A stretch of 64,000 nt of DNA from the NCBI GenBank assembly GCA_018402205.1, contig JAGYIX010000006.1, forward strand, positions 186,001-250,000. Direction: 5' to 3'. A program made the position numbers and the translations under genes. Positions 33,227 through 40,627 of the stretch are shown here, piece after piece. This DNA comes from Flavobacteriaceae bacterium (lineage in GTDB: Bacteria; Bacteroidota; Bacteroidia; Flavobacteriales; Flavobacteriaceae). Under the pieces are notes generated by a model. That model worked only from the letters and a program-made list of their open reading frames with translations. It had not been told where the DNA came from and ran no database searches. The first letter of the stretch is position 1. Each line of letters starts with the position of its first letter.

Positions 33227-33322
33227 ATCTTTAAATTGTAGGGTCTTTAAGTTTAAGTAAAAGTTAACTTCGGCCTCTCTAGGGCTTGATTGATTACCTT
33301 AGGGCCATAACTGCTGTAAGCA

Positions 33323-34009
33323 ATGAAAAACGAAGACGTTCGCGTACTGCTTGTCGATGATGAGCAAGATATACTTGAAATCGTCAGCTACAACCTCTCA
33401 TTAGAAGGGTACCAAGTATTCACTGCAAAAAACGGCATTGAAGCCGTGTCAAAGGCGAAGAAAAAGCAGCCTCATCTGGTCATATTAGATGTGATGATGC
33501 CCGAAATGGACGGTATCGAGGCCTGCGAGATCATGCGTAACACGCCTGGGCTTGAAAACACTATAATCACCTTCTTGACTGCTAGGGGTGAAGACTATTC
33601 ACAGCTTGCTGGTTTTGATGCGGGCGCTGACGACTACATTCAAAAGCCCATTAAACCGAAGGTGCTTGTATCTAAGATTAAAGCTTTACTTAGGCGAAGC
33701 AAAGAACAGCAAGCCGACGATTCAGATATACACACGGTAGGCAATCTAGTGATCAACCGCGAAGAGTACAAGGTGATTAACAATGGCCAAGAAATGGTGC
33801 TTCCGCGTAAAGAGTTTGAGCTACTTGCCCTGCTCACCTCTAAACCAGATAAGGTTTTTAAGCGTGAGGTGATACTAGAGAAAGTATGGGGCAATGAGGT
33901 CGTGGTCGGCGGACGTACCATTGACGTTCACATTCGAAAACTAAGAGAAAAAATAGGAGACGATCATTTTAAAACCGTAAAAGGAGTAGGGTATAAATTT
34001 GTACTTTAA
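33323..34009 (+). CDS. PhoB/OmpR-type response regulator
   Basis: A 228-residue regulator with an N-terminal receiver (acidic pocket VDDEQD at 11-16, phospho-acceptor Asp near 56 in VILDVMMPEMDG, Lys in QKPIKPK) and a C-terminal winged-helix effector (about 130-228; NREEYKVINNGQEMVLPRKEFELLALL, GRTIDVHIRKLREKIG). It is PhoB-like by similarity and by pairing with a PhoR-like kinase six bases downstream. OmpR/PhoB proteins bind direct repeats one helical turn apart, matching the 11-bp repeat array at 28698. Confidence 0.93.
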   Translation: MKNEDVRVLLVDDEQDILEIVSYNLSLEGYQVFTAKNGIEAVSKAKKKQPHLVILDVMMPEMDGIEACEIMRNTPGLENTIITFLTARGEDYSQLAGFDAGADDYIQKPIKPKVLVSKIKALLRRSKEQQADDSDIHTVGNLVINREEYKVINNGQEMVLPRKEFELLALLTSKPDKVFKREVILEKVWGNEVVVGGRTIDVHIRKLREKIGDDHFKTVKGVGYKFVL

Positions 34010-34015
34010 CCCCTT

Positions 34016-35092
34016 ATGGCGGGTAATTTTAAAAATGCGAATCCGTTTGCGCTGAAATATGCGTTTTACATCTCCCTGACGGCAACCGCCGTTTTATTGC
34101 TTATTTTCTTTTTTGCAGGGCTCAGGCCCTATTGGATATTAGCCCTATTCTTTCTGCTGCTATTCGCTATAGCCTTTCTGTCGCTTCGCGCCGGGGTTGA
34201 AAACTACGTATTAAGGCTGATCAAGAATGTTTACAAAGAGGTGTCGCTGCTTGAGGGCATACGCTTTACGGGTAACAGTGTAAGCAATGATCTAGAGTCA
34301 CTTACTTCAGACATTGAGAAATTTGCGCGCGGCAAGAAGATAGAGATTGAAACGCTGAAGATTCGCGAAGAATACCGAAAAGACTTTCTCGGAAACGTCG
34401 CCCATGAGATGAAGACTCCGCTTTTTACGATTCAGGGGTATATTCTTACCCTGCTAGACGGAGCAATGGAAGACAAAAAGATCCGCAAGAAGTACCTTGA
34501 TCGCGCTAACAAGGCAGTTGAGCGCTTGCTGTACATCGTAAAAGACCTAGACACCATTACCAAGCTTGAATCTGGCACACAGCAGGTGACTAAGCATCCG
34601 ATCGACATTATTGCGCTGATTAGAAGTGTGTTTGAAATGCTCGAGATGAAGGCAGATAAGAAAAACATTTCACTCATTTTTGACCGTCCTTATATAAAAG
34701 AAATTACGGTGCTTGCTGACCACGAAAAAATTGAGCAGGTGCTGGTGAACCTCATCGAAAATGCCATAAAATACGGACACACCAACGGCATCACCGAGGT
34801 GAGCGTAGAAGACCTGGTTAAAGACAAGGTCATTGTGCGCGTAACCGATAACGGAGATGGTATTGGCCGCGAGCACCTGCCGAGACTATTTGAGCGCTTT
34901 TACCGGGTCGATAAGAGCGGATCGCGTAAAGAGGGCGGATCTGGCCTTGGACTCTCTATTGTGAAACACATTGTTGAGGCGCACGGAGAGCGCATTTACG
35001 TCGAAAGCGAGCCCGATGTGGGGTCGGAGTTTTCGTTTACGCTTCAAAAAATCGAGAACACCGAATCGAAATCTACCTCAGAACTGAACTGA
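34016..35092 (+). CDS. PhoR-like sensor histidine kinase
   Basis: A 358-residue kinase: two membrane helices (about 13-35 and 39-58) with almost no periplasmic loop, no HAMP or PAS evident, the H-box FLGNVAHEMKTPLFTIQGY (phospho-His near 130), and the HATPase_c domain (N box NLIENAIKYG, G1 DNGDGIG, G2 GGSGLGLSIV). The H-box is PhoR-like. The tiny periplasmic part means it probably senses through a partner, as PhoR senses the Pst complex. Ends overlapping a convergent gene by 49 bases. Confidence 0.93.
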   Translation: MAGNFKNANPFALKYAFYISLTATAVLLLIFFFAGLRPYWILALFFLLLFAIAFLSLRAGVENYVLRLIKNVYKEVSLLEGIRFTGNSVSNDLESLTSDIEKFARGKKIEIETLKIREEYRKDFLGNVAHEMKTPLFTIQGYILTLLDGAMEDKKIRKKYLDRANKAVERLLYIVKDLDTITKLESGTQQVTKHPIDIIALIRSVFEMLEMKADKKNISLIFDRPYIKEITVLADHEKIEQVLVNLIENAIKYGHTNGITEVSVEDLVKDKVIVRVTDNGDGIGREHLPRLFERFYRVDKSGSRKEGGSGLGLSIVKHIVEAHGERIYVESEPDVGSEFSFTLQKIENTESKSTSELN

Positions 35093-36112
35093 GCGAGCCC
35101 GCTGTAATCGTTCACCCTATCTAATTGCTCTAGGCTAAAGTCATCCTGACTGCAGCTGGGAACCACCTTTTGGGCGTCTAGGCGTTCGGCAATATGCACC
35201 TGTTCGTACTGCCCTGGGGTGGGTATAAAGAAGGCCTTTTTGCCCAATTTAGCTAGGTCCATCACCGTGGTATATCCCGAACGGCACAGAATAAGCGCGC
35301 TTTGACGAACGGCCTGCATTAACTCCTCTGACTGCATGTAATTTACTACGGTCAAGGTTCCTTCAGAAAGCGGCAGTTCGCGTTTTTGCTGTTGCAGGCT
35401 CTATCTTGCCCTGAACCATAAGCGCGGTACCTCGGTACTGCTCTAGGGCGTTAAGCAGTTTTTCTTCGAGCATAGTGCGCTGTGGCTCTGGCCCCGACAG
35501 CAGCACCATGAGGTCGTATACCAGGGGCTCCTCTTTTTTCTCAAATCGACTGAGCGGGCCCAGATAGATTAAATTTTTAGGCTTTTTGTCGAGATGGCCA
35601 AGCCTTCCGGTGAGGTTGTTTTCCGATTCAAAATCGGGCACCCATACCGCGTCGTATTTTTTGAACACCTGTTGATGTAGCTTAGAGCTGATGTAGGTGG
35701 TGCTACCCGAAAGCACACGCAGTTGGTGGGTAATAAAGACATTGGGTATTGAGCGATAGAACACACCAAGGCGGTTATCGGAGATGATTCCGGTCACCTT
35801 TTCTGCTTTGACTATGCGCTTCACGTCTTGGCGCTCTTTGTACATGGCCCACAGAATCTTGTACGAATTCAGGATCATTTTGAGCTTAAACAGGCGTCCG
35901 TCTTTGGCATAGCTGATGCGGTAAGAAGACAGCTCGTAGTGCTTCAGCTTAGGAAATTCTTTCTGAAGTAGACCTAGGGCGACTCCGTCTGAGGCGATGA
36001 CCACCTTGGCCCCTCTATCGATTAAGGCGTTTATGATCGGAATGCAGCGGGTACTGTGACCAAGCCCCCAATTCAAAGGAGCAACTAGAATGGTGCTGTG
36101 ACTCAAATTCAT
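35044..36112 (-). pseudogene. Glycosyltransferase, MurG-like GT-B fold, interrupted by a frameshift
   Basis: Two frames join into one protein. The first part (36112 to about 35385) has the opening ILVAPLNWGLGHSTRCIPIINALIDRGAKV of a GT-B transferase of the MurG/GT28-like type. The second part (to 35044) gives ILCRSGYTTVMDLAKLGKKAFFIPTPGQYEQVHIAERL, the sugar-nucleotide-binding C-lobe. The frames differ by one base near 35383-35398. Removing one T of the T5 run at 35383-35387, or one G at 35397-35398, restores an even reading (...KRELPLSEG). The joined length of about 355 residues is normal. It is either an assembly error or a recent lesion. Confidence 0.85.
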
Positions 36113-36132
36113 AGCTGTAAGCAGGTTATCCT

Positions 36133-36140
36133 TAGATTTG
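36133..36140 (+). promoter_or_regulatory. -7 promoter box (TAGATTTG) for trmB
   Basis: An exact TAnnTTTG match in the 49-base gap between the divergent glycosyltransferase and trmB. Confidence 0.55.
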
Positions 36141-36161
36141 CAGCTCTAATGCATAGCGCTG

Positions 36162-36827
36162 TTGGGAAGTAAAAATAAACTAAAGCGGTTCAGAGAAAAC
36201 GAACAGTTCTCAAACGTAACACAACCTTTACGTGAAGAGTTGCTGCAGGATAGCCCTTTTAAGGGCCAGTGGTCGGCCCTATTCGCAAACGACAACCCTA
36301 TTGTACTTGAGTTGGGATGCGGAAAGGGAGAATACACGCTCGCTTTGGCCAGACGTCACCCCGAGGTCAATTTCATTGGCATAGATCTAAAGGGCGCGCG
36401 CCTGTGGCGCGGCGCCAAATCTGCCCTAGAAGAAGGCCTTGGCAACGTACATTTCTTGCGCATGCAAATCGAATTGATCGACTTTGCTTTCGATAATGCT
36501 GAGGTTAGTGAAATCTGGATCACCTTTCCAGACCCGCAGACCAAGTTTAAGCGCACCAAGCACCGACTCACCAACGAGGCCTTTCTGCAGCGGTATAAGC
36601 GCATTCTTAGGCCCGATGGGGTGGTGCACCTAAAGACCGATAGCGCCTTCTTGCACGGCTACACCATCGGATTGCTTCAAGGCCTCGGAAAACCAATCAC
36701 CTATGCCAACCACGATGTATACCGTCTAGGCGGTAGCCCCGAAATCGTCACTGAGGTGCAGACCTTTTATGAGCAGCAGTATCTTGATAAGGGCACGCCA
36801 ATCACCTACCTTAGTTTCAAACTGTAA
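36162..36827 (+). CDS. trmB: tRNA (guanine-N7)-methyltransferase
   Basis: A 221-residue SAM enzyme of the TrmB family: the SAM loop LELGCGKGEYTLALA (about 49-63), FIGIDLKGARLWRGAK, and WITFPDPQTKFKRTKHRL (about 126-143), the substrate/catalytic signature. The start is a TTG at 36162; the resulting MGSKNKLKRFRENE is the conserved N-terminus of flavobacterial TrmB, and the ATG 13 bases upstream is in another frame and stops after seven codons. It methylates G46 of tRNA. Confidence 0.95.
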   Translation: MGSKNKLKRFRENEQFSNVTQPLREELLQDSPFKGQWSALFANDNPIVLELGCGKGEYTLALARRHPEVNFIGIDLKGARLWRGAKSALEEGLGNVHFLRMQIELIDFAFDNAEVSEIWITFPDPQTKFKRTKHRLTNEAFLQRYKRILRPDGVVHLKTDSAFLHGYTIGLLQGLGKPITYANHDVYRLGGSPEIVTEVQTFYEQQYLDKGTPITYLSFKL

Positions 36828-36830
36828 GTA

Positions 36831-37448
36831 GTGGCCTATATTACGCTGTTTTTGATCACCTTTTTTGCGGCGGTGTTAGCCACTCTGCCCCCTGGACTTC
36901 TGAATATGAACGCGGTGAAGATCAGGGTGACAAGCGGCAAGAGGGCCGCACTGTTTTTCATTTTTGGCGTTGTCGTAGTGGTGGCTGTCGAGGCCTGGGC
37001 AGCAGCCGTTTTCTCCAAATTTGTCTACCAAAATCCTGAAGTGCAGCGGCAATTTTTGTGGGTGGGTATCTTGGTATTTTCTGCCCTGGCCTTGTATTTT
37101 TTTAGAGCTGCATACAGGGCCGTACACACGCTGAAGGCACAACGAAATTTTTTTACCCGCGGAATGGTGCTGGCTGCACTAAATGTGCTGAATATTCCGT
37201 TTTATGCTGTTTTACACGCACTGATGCGCAACGCCTCACTGGTTCGATTGGCCCCTTCTGAGACTTTGGTGTTCGCGGCGGCGGCTTTAGGCGGAACCTT
37301 TAGCGTGCTCTACGGGTACAGCTACGGCAGCTCCAAAATAGCCTTTGATGAGCGCCATTTTCAGCGTCGATCAAACCGTACCATAGCCTTTGTGATGTTG
37401 ATACTTATGCTTGTCTCATTCATCAGATTGATCTCGTCTTATGCCTGA
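36831..37448 (+). CDS. LysE-family exporter-like membrane protein
   Basis: A 205-residue membrane protein with six predicted helices. The N-terminal LATLPPGLLNMNAVKIRVTSGKRAAL follows the LysE pattern (helix, PGPxxx, NMxxxx). LysE-type proteins export amino acids or other small solutes. The start is a GTG directly after trmB (three bases), and it overlaps the next gene by eight. Substrate unknown. Confidence 0.82.
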   Translation: MAYITLFLITFFAAVLATLPPGLLNMNAVKIRVTSGKRAALFFIFGVVVVVAVEAWAAAVFSKFVYQNPEVQRQFLWVGILVFSALALYFFRAAYRAVHTLKAQRNFFTRGMVLAALNVLNIPFYAVLHALMRNASLVRLAPSETLVFAAAALGGTFSVLYGYSYGSSKIAFDERHFQRRSNRTIAFVMLILMLVSFIRLISSYA

Positions 37449-37767
37449 TATAGACTTCTATGCAAAGGTGTATGCTGTTGTTCGACAGGTTCCTTACGGA
37501 AGGGTGACGAGCTACGGGGCCATTGCCAATTTTTTGGGCGCGCCGCGCAGCGCGCGCATGGTCGGATATGCCATGAATCTTTCTCACGACAAAGACGTTC
37601 CGGCTCACCGAGTGGTCAACCGCAACGGACTGCTTACCGGAAAGTTTCATTTTGCTGGAATTCACCTCATGCAACAGCTGTTGGAGAGTGAAGGAGTAAG
37701 CGTGGTTGACGACGCTGTACAAGATTTCGATCGCCTCTTCTGGGACCCCGCTCAGGTACTTTTATAG
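37441..37767 (+). CDS. Alkyltransferase-like protein (MGMT fold without catalytic Cys)
   Basis: A 108-residue protein that covers only the DNA-binding domain of O6-alkylguanine-DNA alkyltransferase. The active-site PCHRV is PAHRV here (near 54-58), so the alkyl-accepting Cys is replaced by Ala. RSARMVGYAMN is the usual recognition helix and Arg finger. Alkyltransferase-like proteins bind O6-alkylguanine and hand the lesion to nucleotide excision repair. Length and the lost Cys both support this class over a true MGMT. Confidence 0.92.
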   Translation: MPDIDFYAKVYAVVRQVPYGRVTSYGAIANFLGAPRSARMVGYAMNLSHDKDVPAHRVVNRNGLLTGKFHFAGIHLMQQLLESEGVSVVDDAVQDFDRLFWDPAQVLL

Positions 37768-37782
37768 GCGCTTTTTCGTGCG

Positions 37783-37790
37783 TATCTTTG
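37783..37790 (+). promoter_or_regulatory. -7 promoter box (TATCTTTG) next to the mrp start
   Basis: An exact TAnnTTTG match ending six bases before the ATG at 37797, so transcription would begin at the start codon. Confidence 0.6.
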
Positions 37791-37796
37791 CAGTCT

Positions 37797-38957
37797 ATGA
37801 AAACCATCACAAAGAATGATATTCTAAAGGCCTTAGAAACCATCAGTGCCCCTGGAGAAGGGCAAAATCTGGTGGAGAGTAAGGCCGTTACCAACATACA
37901 GATATTTGGCGATGAGGTTGAGGTTGATGTGACGATCAGCAATCCGAGTTTGCAGGCCAAGAAAAAGACAGAGGTAGCCATTCTTCAGGCCATTCACAAA
38001 GAGGTTTACGAGAAGGCAAAAATCAAGGTAAACCTTAAGGTAGAGGCTCCTCAAGCCTCGACCTCTACTGATGCAAAGACGGCGAATCTGATCAAAGGAA
38101 AGCCCATCGAAGGCATCCAAAACATCATAGCCGTGGCCTCTGGTAAAGGAGGCGTTGGCAAGTCTACCGTTACCGCTAATCTGGCCGTTTCTCTGGCCAA
38201 GATGGGCTTTGAAGTTGGTGTGTTAGACGCCGATATTTACGGACCATCGCAGCCGCTCATGTTTGATGTAGAGAACGAAAAGCCACTAGCCATTGACGTA
38301 GACGGTAAATCGAAGATGAAGCCCATTTCTAACTATGGGGTCAAGCTGCTTTCTATTGGCTTTTTTACCGAGAAAGACCAGGCGGTGATTTGGAGGGGCC
38401 CAATGGCGGCCAAGGCACTCAATCAAATGATTTTTGATGCTCATTGGGGTACCCTAGATTTTTTATTGATTGACCTTCCTCCGGGTACCGGAGATATTCA
38501 CCTGAGCATCATGCAGTCGCTTCCGATCACAGGGGCAGTTGTAGTAAGCACTCCTCAAGAGGTGGCGCTGGCCGATGCGCGCAAAGGTATAGCCATGTTT
38601 AAGCAAGAGGCCATACAGGTTCCAGTATTAGGAATCATAGAGAACATGTCTTATTTCACCCCGGCAGAGCTTCCTGATAATAAATACTATATTTTTGGAG
38701 AGAAGGGGGCGCGCTTTTTAGCTGAAGACAGCGGAATTCCACTTTTGGGAGAGCTGCCTCTGGTGCAAAGTGTGCGTGAAGCCGGAGATGTAGGTAGGCC
38801 TGCAGCACTTCAAGAAAACACCTTGGTGGCCCAGGCCTTTACCGAGGTGACGCGAGCAATGGTTTCTGAGCTGGTTAAGCGAAACGATTCCCTTCCGCCC
38901 ACTGAAGCTATACGAATAACGACTATGGCAGGATGTTCTGCCGTTAGACCCAAATAA
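37797..38957 (+). CDS. mrp: Mrp/NBP35-type Fe-S cluster carrier ATPase
   Basis: A 386-residue protein from the ATG at 37797: an N-terminal MIP18/DUF59 domain (about 1-90), then the P-loop NTPase with deviant Walker A ASGKGGVGKST (near 114-124) and switch region ADIYGPSQP. Bacterial Mrp (ApbC) binds and transfers 4Fe-4S clusters. The C-terminus has a conserved-looking tail (RITTMAGCSAVRPK). It is followed directly by an nfu gene (stop and start are adjacent), reinforcing a Fe-S role. Confidence 0.95.
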   Translation: MKTITKNDILKALETISAPGEGQNLVESKAVTNIQIFGDEVEVDVTISNPSLQAKKKTEVAILQAIHKEVYEKAKIKVNLKVEAPQASTSTDAKTANLIKGKPIEGIQNIIAVASGKGGVGKSTVTANLAVSLAKMGFEVGVLDADIYGPSQPLMFDVENEKPLAIDVDGKSKMKPISNYGVKLLSIGFFTEKDQAVIWRGPMAAKALNQMIFDAHWGTLDFLLIDLPPGTGDIHLSIMQSLPITGAVVVSTPQEVALADARKGIAMFKQEAIQVPVLGIIENMSYFTPAELPDNKYYIFGEKGARFLAEDSGIPLLGELPLVQSVREAGDVGRPAALQENTLVAQAFTEVTRAMVSELVKRNDSLPPTEAIRITTMAGCSAVRPK

Positions 38958-39197
38958 ATGACAGCAGAAGAGTTAAAATCAAAGGTAGAGGCGGCATTGG
39001 ATGAGATTCGTCCGTTTTTGCAGAATGACGGGGGAGATATCTCTTTGATTTCGATCGACAATGGCAACTCGGTAAAGGTGCGCCTTGAAGGAAATTGCAT
39101 GGGGTGTACGGTGAATCAGATGACCCTTAAAAGCGGGGTCGAGTTAACCATTAAAAAGCATGCTCCTCAAATAGAAGAAGTGGTGAATGTTGCATAA
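38958..39197 (+). CDS. nfu: NifU-type Fe-S scaffold domain protein
   Basis: A 79-residue protein consisting only of the NifU C-terminal (Nfu) domain. The cluster-binding CxxC is CMGC at about 48-51 (EGNCMGCTVNQMTLKSGVE). Two such subunits bridge one 4Fe-4S cluster. It starts at the base after the mrp stop codon, so the two are translated as a unit. Confidence 0.95.
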   Translation: MTAEELKSKVEAALDEIRPFLQNDGGDISLISIDNGNSVKVRLEGNCMGCTVNQMTLKSGVELTIKKHAPQIEEVVNVA

Positions 39198-39233
39198 AAT
39201 GCTCAGAGCTATTTTCTAACCTAGAATGAATAC

Positions 39234-40292
39234 ATGATTACCACAGATATTCTCATCATAGGAGCTGGCCCAACGGGTTTATTCGCTGTTTTTGAGGCTG
39301 GCCTATTGCAGCTTAAGTGTCATTTGATTGACGCGTTGGGTGAGGCAGGAGGTCAGTGTATTGAGCTCTATCCTAAGAAGCCCATTTACGACATTCCTGG
39401 TTTTCCAGAGGTATTGGCCGGAGATCTCGTTGGTAATCTGCTGCAGCAAATTGCACCGTTTCAACCTGGGTTCACCCTTGGAGAACGCGCAGAAACCCTA
39501 GAGCGCACCGAAGACGATTTTTTTATTGTCACCACGAATAAAGGTACCAAGCACAAGGCTAAGGTGGTAGCCATAGCCGGTGGTTTAGGAAGCTTTGAAC
39601 CCAGAAAACCCGAGATTGAAAACATAGAACGCTTCGAAGATAAGGGAGTGGCTTATTTGATTAAAGATCCAGAGCAATACCGAGGTAAGCGTGTGGTTAT
39701 TGCCGGCGGAGGTGATTCTGCACTGGATTGGTCTATCTTTTTGGCTCAAATCGCTAGCGAGGTGCATCTAGTGCACCGTCGAAACGAATTCAGGGGCGCT
39801 CTTGATTCGGTAGAAAAGGTGATCGAATTAAAGAAGGCTGGTAAGATTAAAGTCTATACCCCTTCTGAAGTCAACGAAATTAAGGGTGCAGATACTCTTG
39901 AGGCCATTGTACTCGAGAATGTGCAGACCGGTCTCAGCACCGAGATTAGCTGCGACGCCTTTATTCCGCTTTTTGGGTTATCTCCAAAACTAGGGCCACT
40001 AAGCGATTGGGGATTAGATATAGAAAAAAATGCTATCAAAGTAGACAACACCTACGACTACCAGACCAATATTAAAGGGGTTTATGCCATTGGCGATGTA
40101 AATACCTATCCTGGAAAACTCAAGTTAATCTTATGCGGATTTCACGAGGCAACCCTTATGTGCCAGAGTGCCTTCCAGCGCATTCACCCCGACAAAAAAC
40201 ACGTCATGAAATACACTACAGTAGGTGGGGTTACCGGGTTTGACGGATCAAAGAAAGAGGCTCCTAAGACAGTGGTGAAGACCCTCGATTAA
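39234..40292 (+). CDS. Ferredoxin-NADP+ reductase, thioredoxin-reductase-like type
   Basis: A 352-residue flavoprotein: FAD motif IIGAGPTGLFAVFEAG (7-22), NAD(P) motif GGGDSALDWSI (near 160), and the C-terminal FAD segment YAIGDVNTYPGKLKLI. It lacks the redox CxxC of thioredoxin reductase and has the extra C-terminal region of the bacterial TrxR-like ferredoxin-NADP+ reductases (about 330-350 residues). The next gene is a ferredoxin, two bases away, which supplies a natural partner. Confidence 0.93.
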   Translation: MITTDILIIGAGPTGLFAVFEAGLLQLKCHLIDALGEAGGQCIELYPKKPIYDIPGFPEVLAGDLVGNLLQQIAPFQPGFTLGERAETLERTEDDFFIVTTNKGTKHKAKVVAIAGGLGSFEPRKPEIENIERFEDKGVAYLIKDPEQYRGKRVVIAGGGDSALDWSIFLAQIASEVHLVHRRNEFRGALDSVEKVIELKKAGKIKVYTPSEVNEIKGADTLEAIVLENVQTGLSTEISCDAFIPLFGLSPKLGPLSDWGLDIEKNAIKVDNTYDYQTNIKGVYAIGDVNTYPGKLKLILCGFHEATLMCQSAFQRIHPDKKHVMKYTTVGGVTGFDGSKKEAPKTVVKTLD

Positions 40293-40294
40293 GC

Positions 40295-40624
40295 ATGAGT
40301 GATATTACACTGCATATTACCGATCGCAAAGGCAAGCAGCACACGGTTCAGGCCCCTATCGACATGAACATGAACCTCATGGAGATTATAAGATCTTACG
40401 AAATTGAGATCGAAGGTACTATTGGTATTTGTGGCGGCATGGCCATGTGCGCCTCTTGTCAGTGTTACATTGAATCTGATCACTCCCTTCAACCGCCTTC
40501 TGATGAAGAGGAGGCTATGCTCTCTGAAGCCTTTCATCTAAAAGAAAATAGTCGCTTAGGTTGCCAACTGCACATTACTGAGGCCCTTGACGACTTGCGG
40601 GTTACCGTTGCCCCAGAGAGCTAA
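40295..40624 (+). CDS. 2Fe-2S ferredoxin (adrenodoxin type)
   Basis: A 109-residue ferredoxin with the pattern C-x5-C-x2-C in ICGGMAMCASCQC (near 46-58) and the fourth ligand in RLGCQL (about 88-93), typical of adrenodoxin/Isc-type 2Fe-2S proteins. The acidic loops around it (SDEEEAM) fit docking to a reductase. Placed right after the ferredoxin reductase gene, so electron transfer from NADPH to Fe-S assembly or a P450-like acceptor is plausible; the acceptor is not in the window. Confidence 0.94.
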   Translation: MSDITLHITDRKGKQHTVQAPIDMNMNLMEIIRSYEIEIEGTIGICGGMAMCASCQCYIESDHSLQPPSDEEEAMLSEAFHLKENSRLGCQLHITEALDDLRVTVAPES

Positions 40625-40627
40625 TAC

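Noticed and set aside
33246-33270. TTTAAG repeats and GTTAAC palindrome before the PhoB-like gene as a second operator
   Set aside because: Spacings are 6 and 11 bases and the AACnnTnA pattern is met only once on the opposite strand; too weak to claim.
35044-35355. The 103-residue frame as an independent small protein
   Set aside because: It is the C-lobe of the glycosyltransferase starting at 36112 and lacks its own start signals.
35383-35387. Programmed ribosomal frameshift at the A5/T5 run
   Set aside because: No stem-loop or stimulatory element was seen, and a second gene breaks at a similar run, so an indel is simpler.
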